Positions 1 through 6,999 of a DNA stretch of 17,500 nt are shown one piece after another; position 1 is the stretch's first letter; every line of letters starts with the position of its first letter. The position numbers and the translations under genes were made by a program. The notes under the pieces are model-generated. The model ran no database searches, had not been told where the DNA came from, and saw only the letters and a program-made list of their open reading frames with translations. Source of the stretch: Zygnema cylindricum (taxonomy: Eukaryota; Streptophyta; Zygnematophyceae; Zygnematales; Zygnemataceae); the NCBI GenBank assembly GCA_037447655.1, contig JBBHKE010000304.1:1-17500 (forward strand), in the 5' to 3' direction.

Positions 1-12
1 AAATTAAAATAC

Positions 13-53
13 CTCTGTTTTGGACAAATGGGCAAATTGGTCTTCAGGTTCCG
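13..53 (-). pseudogene. Degenerate copy of the 3' end of BIOF exon 3 with its donor
   Basis: Read on the minus strand, 53 to 13 runs CGGAACCTGAAGACC...CCAAAACAGAG and is followed by GTA. This parallels the last ~44 bases of exon 3 (CGAAACCTGGAGACC...GCAAAACAGAG then GTA) with roughly three quarters of bases matching and at least one indel that breaks the frame. It lies ~120 bp downstream in the direction of transcription, inside intron 3. It looks like a small local duplication that has decayed. It could still act as a decoy donor. Confidence 0.5.
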
Positions 54-129
54 AAAAAAAAAAGAGTTATAAAACCAAAAAATTATCAAAAATAACATCT
101 ATACTTGCTAAAAATAAGGAAATTTTTAC

Positions 130-237
130 CTCTGTTTTGCATAAATTCGCCAATTGGGTCTCCAGGTTTCGGTGAAAAGAGGTATATCCGCAAACCAGGG
201 GGGAGGACCGGGGACCCATTCCGTACTCCAAAACCGC
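130..237 (-). CDS. BIOF: BIOF exon 3
   Basis: Preceded by AAACAG, it begins AVLEYGMGPRSSPLVCGYT and ends THE-type family segment HRNLETQLANLCKTE, then donor GTAAAAATT at 129. It is exactly 36 codons, phase 0 at both ends. YGMGP..S.L.CGYT..H..LE is the plant version of the Gly-rich segment and active-site His region of BioF-type enzymes. The acceptor lacks a clear pyrimidine-rich tract and is A-rich instead, which is unusual but seen in AT-rich plant introns. Intron 2 is 918 bp (238-1155). Confidence 0.87.
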
Positions 238-2387
238 CTGTTTTTTTTATTTATTTATTTAATTTTATTTTTTTTGGCAAGGAGAGAAAGAAAGAAGTGA
301 CATGAGTTTTTATTTTACATTTTTTTTAAGCAAAACTTTGGTTGGTTTCTGTTAAGTCGGATTTTCGTTCGGGGATTTCGTCGTCTTTTGCTTTGTTTGT
401 CAGATAAAAGGAAAAGTCGAGAAAAGAGAGAAAGAGAGAAAAGAGAAAGAGACAAGAAATAAGAGAGAGAGACAAATTGTGAATGCCGTTTCCCAATACT
501 TATTCTTGTAATTTCTATTAGAGAGAGGGAGAGAGAGAGTGGGGTAGCGGCTGCACTAATGGATTCCATAATTTGAGCAAAAAAAATTAGTGTGGATCAT
601 ATTCGGTTTTGGTAAGGCACAATAATAAAAAGTAAAATGAGTGATTTTTTACCTACATTTAATAAATATTATTATCGTAGTTTATTATTGCGGTTTTTTG
701 TATGGTTTATATTTTTGTTTTATTTTCATTTTAGGATGTTTTAGAATTACTAATTATTTTTTTCGTTTTGTTAACATCGTTGACATCTTCGTTATTTTAA
801 TCATTTTTTTAAATTTCGATTAAACTTTATCATTTATTGTTTTAATCAATATTTAACACTTCAATAACATTTTATCATTTAGTATTTTAATCATTTTTCT
901 ACATTTTGATTATATCTCATCTTCGAAATTTTAATCAAGTTATCAAAAAGTGATTAGAAATATATTTAAAATATGAAAAATCATCGATTATGCCATAACT
1001 TTACTTCTTGTTTTTATCAACAGAACGTCAAAAAAAAAAAGGGAGAGAGTGAAGTAAAGAAACGGGAATGGAAAAGAAAAAAAAAACAGAAATTGAAAGA
1101 ATAAACAAAGGGAAAAAAAATAAAAGAAAAAAAGGATAGAAAAAAAAAATTAAACCTTTGCGGCAGCTGCCCGAACTGCCGGATGTGACGCCAAACCGAG
1201 ATAATCATTGCCCGAAAAAAGTCGAATTTTCTTTTTATTTTGGGTTGAATGGGTAATTTGTTCACCTGCCCAAGGAACAAAAATGCTCTACAAAATATAC
1301 ATATATATACATAGAATATCTACAATGTAATGTAACGTAATGTAACATAAGGGAATGTTATGTAATGTGATGTTATGTAACGTAAGGTAATATAATGTAA
1401 ATTTAGTGTAATGTTACGTAATGTTATGTAATGTAATTTAATGTAATTTAATGATGTGACGTAATGCAATGTAATATAATGTAATGTGATATAATCTATC
1501 GCAATTTAATGTAAATTTAGTGTAATTTTATGTTATGTTATGTAAATGTAATGTAATGTAATGTTATGTTATACATATAAATATAATAAAATTGTGAAGA
1601 TCCATAATCATAAATCTGTAAATCCGCAGTAAATAAGATACCCAGCAAATGCGGCAAAAAACGTACCATAATACCAACCAATCAATATAATAATAACAAT
1701 AATAATAATAATGATGAACGATTTTAATCATAAATATAATTATGAAAAATGGAGATCCACACTATCCAAAGAGAGAGAACAATAGCAATAAACATCTAAC
1801 AATTAACAATTAAGAACTAACGATTAACAAATAACAATAACAAAAATAATAACCAAAAATAATAATAATAACCTACCCAGACTCGCTCGATCCTCGAGCC
1901 ATGACTGCAAAGTTGATTCGGAAACCTCGATTTCCGAACCAATCGCATTCCAGTATTTTTGATCCCCAAAATCAACACCCATTTTGCCACGTGTAAGTTT
2001 CATAATCTCCTCGTATTCCCCATCCTCAGAAACCCTAAATTCCTTTTCTTTTCCTTCAAGAAAACTGTCATCTTCTTTAAAGCTCAACGGTTGATCTTTT
2101 TTAACAAATTGCTGTTCTTTTTCAAATAATGGTAGTTGATCTTTTTCAAAAAATCCTTCATCCTCTCCTTGTTTAAATTTTTGAACATCTCCACATTCTC
2201 TCGGGTTATGATCTCCAAAAAACTGATTTTCTTCATTAATTTCACTTTTTTCATTGTTTTCCTCTCCAAAAAATGACATTTTTTGAACCCTGATGACACG
2301 AAGGGATCGTAAAAGTTTGTCTTTTTCCAAACGGACAAGACCTTTTTGTAGCCAATCCTGCCATGCCACGTGGCCTTCGTGCATCAT
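130..2387 (-). CDS. BIOF: 8-amino-7-oxononanoate (KAPA) synthase, 5' part, exons 1-3 (gene continues past base 1)
   Basis: This is the 5' part of a plant-type KAPA synthase, the PLP enzyme that condenses pimeloyl-CoA (or -ACP) with L-alanine in the first committed step of biotin synthesis. The coding exons are complement(1877-2387), complement(1156-1265) and complement(130-237): 511, 110 and 108 bases, phases 1 then 0, about 243 codons. Exon 1 opens with a W..WL.KGL.RLEKDKLLRSLR segment like the plant N-terminus and ends with SEIEVSESTLQSWLED. Exon 2 holds FSGNDYLGLASHP and exon 3 holds YGMGPRSSPLVCGYT followed by FHRNLE, both hallmarks of the family. All donors are GT and all acceptors AG. 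The catalytic lysine region and any C-terminal peroxisomal signal would lie off the left edge. No N-terminal transit peptide is evident; plant KAPA synthases are reported as cytosolic or peroxisomal. Identification is from remembered family motifs, not a search. Confidence 0.88.
238..1155 (-). other. BIOF intron 2
   Basis: 918 bp, strongly AT-rich. On the plus strand it has a purine-rich tract (about 417-545, GA and GAAA runs; CT-rich in the transcript) and a pair of TTTATCATTTA...TTTTAATCA motifs about 44 bp apart near 827-915. I see no coding or mobile feature in it. The ORFs at 315-569 and 641-823 are compositional. Confidence 0.6.
417..545. repeat. Purine-rich GA/GAAA low-complexity tract
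   Basis: Runs of GAGAAA, GAGAGA and AAGAGA, interrupted near 473-515 by ordinary sequence, inside intron 2. The transcript side is CT-rich. Confidence 0.7.
1156..1265 (-). CDS. BIOF: BIOF exon 2
   Basis: After the acceptor TTGGGCAG the first two bases GT complete the Gly codon split in exon 1. Thirty-six codons follow: EQITHSTQNKKKIRL, then FSGNDYLGLASHPAV, then RAAAAK. The exon ends AAG with donor GTTTAA at 1155. FSGNDYLGL.SHP is the conserved N-terminal substrate-loop motif of alpha-oxoamine synthases. Intron 1 is 611 bp (1266-1876). The longer open frame across 1017-1280 is a different frame and is not the gene. Confidence 0.87.
1266..1876 (-). other. BIOF intron 1
   Basis: Donor GTAGGT at 1876, acceptor TTGGGCAG at 1266-1273. 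The half nearest exon 1 (1601-1876) has AAT-type microsatellite runs and is duplicated at 4455-4730. The half nearest exon 2 (about 1321-1573) is built from degenerate TGTAA/ATGTA repeats. Confidence 0.75.
1321..1573. repeat. Degenerate TGTAA/ATGTA short tandem repeat in intron 1
   Basis: About 250 bp is dominated by variants of ATGTA, TGTAA, TGTTA and CGTAA in direct array. It lies wholly inside BIOF intron 1 and ends just before the duplicated segment that starts at 1601. Confidence 0.8.
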
Positions 2388-2630
2388 TCTTGAGCGTTTC
2401 TTTGTTATTTCTTTGAGTTTGTAATGTTTTTTCGGGTTTGGTAGTATCTTTATTTCAGTTTTTTATGGTTTTTCTGAATTTATTTTTGTTTCTCAGGCCT
2501 TCATAGGGCTTTTCACGATTTTTGTGTTTTTTGAGAGTTTTAGGGTGTTTTCCAATTCAGGTTTTTTTTTTGTTTGTTTGGGTTTTAAGATAGCAAAGTT
2601 CTACAGGAAACAGTTAGGGTTGAGGAAAAA
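1601..2630. repeat. Duplicated BIOF segment, copy 1 (leader, exon 1, part of intron 1)
   Basis: Matches 4455-5485 with a constant offset of 2854. Bases 1601-2464 show no difference by eye (864 bp). The next ~45 bp match after a 1-base indel. From about 2510 to 2630 the copies differ by many substitutions and indels, and after 2630 similarity ends. Confidence 0.9.
1877..2387 (-). CDS. BIOF: BIOF exon 1 (downstream copy)
   Basis: The start is the ATG pair at 2387; upstream in the same frame there is no other ATG before a stop. Residues 1-36 (with LLRSLR at 25-30) and 144-170 (YWNAIGSEIEVSESTL...) match the plant family. Residues about 37-136 are an extra Glu/Lys/Phe/Asp-rich stretch with loose repeats (FFEKDQLPL, FEKEQQF, VKKDQPLS, FKEDDSF), probably disordered. 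The exon ends in CTG G followed by the donor GTAGGT at 1876, leaving phase 1. If translation ran through the donor it would continue only 17 codons into AT-rich intron. An identical copy lies at 4731-5241. Confidence 0.88.
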
Positions 2631-2640
2631 TAAATAAATT
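2388..2640 (-). promoter_or_regulatory. 5' leader / proximal promoter of downstream BIOF exon 1
   Basis: On the coding strand this holds several CCCTAA-type motifs (plus-strand TTTAGGGT and TTAGGGTT near 2540-2620), similar to telo-box elements of plant promoters and leaders. No convincing TATA box is placed. The equivalent stretch of the other copy (5242-5485) has the same kind of motifs but different spacing. Confidence 0.35.
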
Positions 2641-3552
2641 ATTTCAAGAAGGCGTATTCAATTTTGAGAATGTGGTTTGGGTAAAATCAACCAATAAATT
2701 AAAATTAATGAATCAACATTAACGAAACAAAATCAATGAATTAAAATTTAAGAAATGAAACTAATGATTGTAAATAAATGAATCAGCAATTCAACGTAAA
2801 TGCAGACTTTTTTTGTACTAAAAAAAGTTTAAGGTTGTGGTATTTTTTTTTTTCCAAGATGAATTTTGAGGCTGTATTGCATTTAGGGACCAAGGACATC
2901 CGGAATTTTAAATTATTTAACTACTTAAATTAATTTAAATTTTTTTAACATTTAAATTAACAAAAATCCAAGTTACAAAGCTTTAAAAACTTTAGGATTC
3001 AAATAAAATTAGGGTTTCTTATTCTTTCTTTACTTCTCTTTCTTTATCGAAAGAGAGAAGTTAAAATTGTTAAAAAAACAAATGAGAGTTGTTTCGTAGA
3101 CGCTTCCTTCGACTGCTCCAAATGTCTGAACCTTCAAAATTTCTTAGTTTTAAAATTTAAACCAATGTACGGATTGACAGGCTTGTACACATGTGAGACA
3201 TTTGTGATGTACGGACGTCATGTCAAAGTCAGTTTCTGTAAAAACAAAAAATTAAACTCATTCGTTCACAACTGTATTGCATCAGGATAAGACGAAATTT
3301 TGATGGTACAAGGGGAAAAGACATAAATAGTTGTACAAATACGTATGGCCAAACCTCATCCAGTTTGTGAAAACTTTAAAATTTTGAAAAAAGTACAGAA
3401 TTGTACTTTTCAGGTGGAGAAACGTCGTCACCAAAGCTTTAATATACGTAGCATTGTGTATGCAATCATAAATACAGGGCCATTCACATTTACGATTGAT
3501 TAAGTTTTACGCTTTTAACCCGCCCCATAACTTTTAGAGATAATCTGAGTTA
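2631..3552. other. AT-rich intergenic stretch between BIOF copy 1 and the first MITE
   Basis: Bases 2631-3140 are plain AT-rich sequence with one telo-box-like motif (about 3009-3017) and an imperfect hairpin at about 3035-3062. Bases 3141-3552 change in texture to GTAC-rich sequence. The last ~35 bases (CCCATAACTTTTAGAG...) match the flank of a second Harbinger element at 12645-12680 on the other strand, so this part is mobile-element DNA. No gene seen. Confidence 0.6.
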
Positions 3553-4311
3553 GGGTGACGTTCCATTAGACGAAAAGTGGGGTTTGTTACTGGATGCTGT
3601 ACGTTTTCATACATCGCCGTACAGAGTCGTACCAATTATTTTTTTTGTCGGACGAAACATCGTTACTGTAGAGCTGTCGGGAAGCTCCAATGATGTAGGC
3701 GTAATTTCTGACCGTTGGATGTTTCACTTTTTGAGATCCGCGAAGCAATCGAGCACATCATCCAGTGGGCCCCAACTCTCCTCACCGAGGAGAGGAGAGT
3801 TGGGGCCCACTACATGAATGCCATTCATTACCATTGGTACACGTGAAAAGGAAAATAATCTACGTTATACAAGCGATCGTAGGGCGTGCAGGCGTGCACG
3901 TCGTACATGCCATTATCCTCTTGCCACGTTGAATGCAGGTCAGGTGAAAATATCCTCGCACGCTCCGTCTAACATCCACCGACATTCAAAGTTTGCCGCG
4001 ACCTTCAAGGTTTGTCGCGTCTTTTTGCCATTCCGTTTCGAAGTTTTGATTTTCCATTTTCAAAATCAAAATCTAGCCAAAAACTTTATGTACGACTCAT
4101 TAATTACCTCCGGTGGTACAGAAATTTCGTACAGATATTCCGTTTGTAGATTTTTTTCAGGATTTTTAGAATCTGGACACTAACCTACGTGGTGCCAATC
4201 ATAATTGAGTAAAATTTGTTACTAGGACGACACAATGGAGCGGACTTCCAGTAAACGCTGCCAGTAGACTTGTCCGTACATTTACTGGGACCGCCCAATG
4301 GAACGTCACCC
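3553..4311. mobile_element. PIF/Harbinger-type MITE (759 bp) with TTA target duplication
   Basis: Terminal inverted repeats start GGGTGACGTTCCATT at both ends (20 bp with 2 mismatches) and are flanked by TTA at 3550-3552 and 4312-4314. A three-base TTA/TAA duplication with GGG-starting ends fits PIF/Harbinger. No transposase is encoded; the two frames open across it (3584-3817, 3818-4183) resemble no protein I know. It is the same family as 7149-7945, in opposite orientation: the ends share GAAAAGTGGGGTT followed by TTACTGG. Confidence 0.88.
3764..3811. repeat. Perfect 20-bp hairpin inside the MITE
   Basis: The arm at 3764-3783 (AGTGGGCCCCAACTCTCCTC) is the exact reverse complement of 3792-3811, with loop ACCGAGGA. 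It is GC-rich in an otherwise AT-rich element. Confidence 0.9.
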
Positions 4312-4314
4312 TTA

Positions 4315-4454
4315 TTCGCGTCACACTATTATAACTAAACTACACCGTGAATCGTTATTAGCGTATAGAAATTATTAGTGTATATTATGAATTAGTGTCA
4401 TTTACGCTAATTTGTGTATCAATACCATTTTCAAAAAAAAGTTTTATTGTAATT
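4315..4454. mobile_element. Diverged fragment of the long-inverted-repeat element family
   Basis: TTATTCGC..CACACTATTATAACTA at the start matches, on the opposite strand, the sequence just left of the third Harbinger element (about 9083-9109). CTACACCGTGAATCGTTATTAG resembles the CTACACCGCGAATCGTAATTAG motif of the 590-bp units. It ends where the BIOF duplicate begins. Confidence 0.5.
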
Positions 4455-5485
4455 TCCATAATCATAAATCTGTAAATCCGCAGTAAATAAGATACCCAGC
4501 AAATGCGGCAAAAAACGTACCATAATACCAACCAATCAATATAATAATAACAATAATAATAATAATGATGAACGATTTTAATCATAAATATAATTATGAA
4601 AAATGGAGATCCACACTATCCAAAGAGAGAGAACAATAGCAATAAACATCTAACAATTAACAATTAAGAACTAACGATTAACAAATAACAATAACAAAAA
4701 TAATAACCAAAAATAATAATAATAACCTACCCAGACTCGCTCGATCCTCGAGCCATGACTGCAAAGTTGATTCGGAAACCTCGATTTCCGAACCAATCGC
4801 ATTCCAGTATTTTTGATCCCCAAAATCAACACCCATTTTGCCACGTGTAAGTTTCATAATCTCCTCGTATTCCCCATCCTCAGAAACCCTAAATTCCTTT
4901 TCTTTTCCTTCAAGAAAACTGTCATCTTCTTTAAAGCTCAACGGTTGATCTTTTTTAACAAATTGCTGTTCTTTTTCAAATAATGGTAGTTGATCTTTTT
5001 CAAAAAATCCTTCATCCTCTCCTTGTTTAAATTTTTGAACATCTCCACATTCTCTCGGGTTATGATCTCCAAAAAACTGATTTTCTTCATTAATTTCACT
5101 TTTTTCATTGTTTTCCTCTCCAAAAAATGACATTTTTTGAACCCTGATGACACGAAGGGATCGTAAAAGTTTGTCTTTTTCCAAACGGACAAGACCTTTT
5201 TGTAGCCAATCCTGCCATGCCACGTGGCCTTCGTGCATCATTCTTGAGCGTTTCTTTGTTATTTCTTTGAGTTTGTAATGTTTTTTCGGGTTTGGTAGTA
5301 TCTTTATTTCAGTTTTTTCATGGTTTTTCTGAATTTATTTTTGTTTCTCAGGCCTTCATAGGGCTATTCAGGGTTTTGGTTTATTATAGGGTTTTAGGGT
5401 GTTTTCCACTTTAGGATTTTTTCTTTGTTTGTTTAGGGTTTAAGATAGCAAAGTCCTACATGAAACAGTTAGGGTTGAGGAAAAA
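4455..5485. repeat. Duplicated BIOF segment, copy 2
   Basis: Counterpart of 1601-2630. Its low-coordinate break (4455) falls in the middle of intron 1. Its high-coordinate break (about 5485) is in promoter-side sequence just after GGTTGAGGAAAAATA. Confidence 0.9.
4731..5241 (-). CDS. BIOF exon 1, upstream duplicate (possible alternative first exon)
   Basis: Encodes the same residues 1-170 as the downstream exon 1, with the same donor GTAGGT at 4730. No exon 2 follows before the duplication ends at 4455. In transcription order this copy precedes the other exon 1. A transcript started here could splice its donor to the exon 2 acceptor at 1266, because the intervening copy is a first exon and has no acceptor of its own. 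That would give the same protein with a ~3.5-kb intron. The alternative is a non-expressed 5' gene fragment. The sequence shows no damage, so I prefer not to call it a pseudogene. Confidence 0.6.
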
Positions 5486-6370
5486 TAGAAAAAAAAAAAC
5501 AATCGAAATGAATGCTTCAAAACGAACTTCTTAAACAAAAAAGAATAAAAAAAAAAAAAAACGAGGGATTATTTCCAAAAAAATATGCTATCGCTAAAAA
5601 AAAATGATTCGTAGAATTTTCTTTTTTTTTTTTAGGGAGCTTTATAAAATCCCAAAATTAGGGTTAGGAAGATGTTTTTCAAGAATTTGATATAAAAAAA
5701 AGAAAACAAAAACAAAAAAAAAAAGAGAAAGAGAAAAATATGAAAAAATGTTGCTTAATTCATTTTTTTCCCTCTCTCTATCTTCTCCTATATTTTTTTT
5801 CTTTTCCTTTAAGTTTTTTTTTTTTTTTCGGTGCGTTAAAGGTTTTATTGAAAAAAACGATAGGGTCAATTTAAGAATTGGAAATTGAATTATTAAATTG
5901 CAAATTTGAAAATTGGAATTTAATTATGTAACATATATTTCTGGGTAAAAAAATATACACATAAAACTAGTTGGTCCAAAAACACATAATCAAAAAAACT
6001 CAAAAATAAATAAATAAAATAAAAAACAGAAATTATTTTTTCCGTTTCCCTGATTATGCGAATGCTAAAAATGGAAAAAAATATTCCACTAGCATATATA
6101 TTAAAAAATAAAGGAATATGAAAAGTATCAATTTGAAGGGTATTTGAACAAAAACAGAAAAAAAAAACAAAAAAAAAATATGGAAAGAGGGAATTTGAAA
6201 GGAACAGGACGGAAGTTTCTAAGGAGGAGAGAAATTAGTTGACGGAGCAAAGAAAGGAAAAGATTCGATTAATCAAATCTAACAGGTACCAGAAATTGTA
6301 CTATTTCCTATGACTGGTTTTATTTTTTTAATGTTTTTCTAAGTTTACCTTGTGGTGTACAACCGTACAG
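5486..6370. other. AT-rich region upstream of the second BIOF exon 1
   Basis: No gene seen. It has long A and T runs, a TTAGGGTTAGG motif at about 5659-5669 and CT-rich stretches. In transcription order it is the upstream promoter side of the 4731-5241 exon. The ORF at 5642-5869 is low-complexity. The last ~25 bases (GTGGTGTACAACCGTACAG) already resemble the inverted-repeat family, so the outer end of the large element may be near 6350. Confidence 0.5.
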
Positions 6371-6699
6371 AAAAGTACACCGTTTATCGCTAATACAATA
6401 ATAGTGTTAACACTAATATCGATACATGGTGTACTTTATGACCGTACAGACAATTACACCGTTTATCGCTAATAGAAAGAGTGTTAACACTACACCGCGC
6501 ATCGTAATTAGAGTAATGAAAAAATTATAGTAAAAAAAGAGAAAAAAATAATTAGAGTAATCTACTCTAACTTATGTGATAGAACTGTTTCAGAAAGGAA
6601 TTTACTCTAATTTATGCGGTGTACTCTAATTTGGCAAGTTAATATCCTCTACTGTAAATAAGGTATTCGTACAGAATCTGACAAAACGTACAGTTTATC
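6371..6699 (+). repeat. Left long inverted repeat (329 bp visible)
   Basis: Compared base by base with the reverse complement of 17172-17500: no mismatch over 329 bases, then abrupt divergence at 6700 (G against C). It contains a 79-bp tandem duplication (CCGTACAGA..ACACCGTTTATCGCTAATA at 6363 and 6442), two AGTGTTAACACT palindromes (6403-6414, 6480-6491) and five TTAGAGTA/TACTCTAA motifs. Confidence 0.95.
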
Positions 6700-6999
6700 G
6701 TCACTATGACGTTTGCACTACGCCGATTGTTAAAACGCAGTTACATGATAATGGCTTGTATTAAATCATTATTTGTACTTATTTTATTTATAAAAGTACA
6801 ATTTTGCACGGACGGACGTCATCCGTACTCCACACTATATAAAACGAACATATGTTATAATTAAAAACGCTAATTAAACATTACCTTAAATAGTATAATG
6901 AAAAAATTAGAATCATTTACTCTATTTGATGTGATAGAGTCGAAATTTCGAGCGACCGAATTAGAGTAATTTACTCTAATTACGATTCGCGGTACTCAA
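6411..6999 (+). repeat. Subterminal tandem unit 1 (~589 bp)
   Basis: Starts CACTAATATCGATACATGGTGTACTTTATGACC-type sequence, which recurs at 7000. It overlaps the inverted repeat and includes a TATATAAAA box at 6836-6844 and a 23-bp palindrome at 6959-6981 (AATTAGAGTAA, T, TTACTCTAATT). Confidence 0.8.
6836..6844 (+). promoter_or_regulatory. TATA-like box in subterminal unit 1
   Basis: TATATAAAA lies after CCGTACTCCACAC; the same position in unit 2 (8223-8231) and in the diverged unit at 11940-11950 is TTTAAAA- or TTTAAG-like. Terminal repeats of plant DNA transposons can carry promoters; here it is only a sequence match. Confidence 0.35.

Noticed and set aside
105-305. Plus-strand ORF over exon 3
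   Set aside because: It is the opposite strand of BIOF exon 3, whose minus-strand translation matches the family closely.
315-569. Minus-strand Ser/Leu-rich ORF
   Set aside because: Made by the CT-rich tract of intron 2; no domain.
1017-1280. Minus-strand ORF of 87 codons
   Set aside because: It overlaps exon 2 but in another frame; the frame with FSGNDYLGLASHP is the real one and is joined in phase to exon 1.
1321-1573. Short repeats as a CRISPR array or telomere
   Set aside because: The units are degenerate 5-6 bp intronic repeats without spacers, and not TTTAGGG arrays.
2084-2338. 84-codon ORF inside exon 1 (and its copy at 4938-5192)
   Set aside because: Alternate frame of the low-complexity exon 1 insert.
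3584-4183. Two consecutive plus-strand ORFs in the MITE
   Set aside because: No recognisable domain, hairpin inside the first, and not conserved in the sister element.
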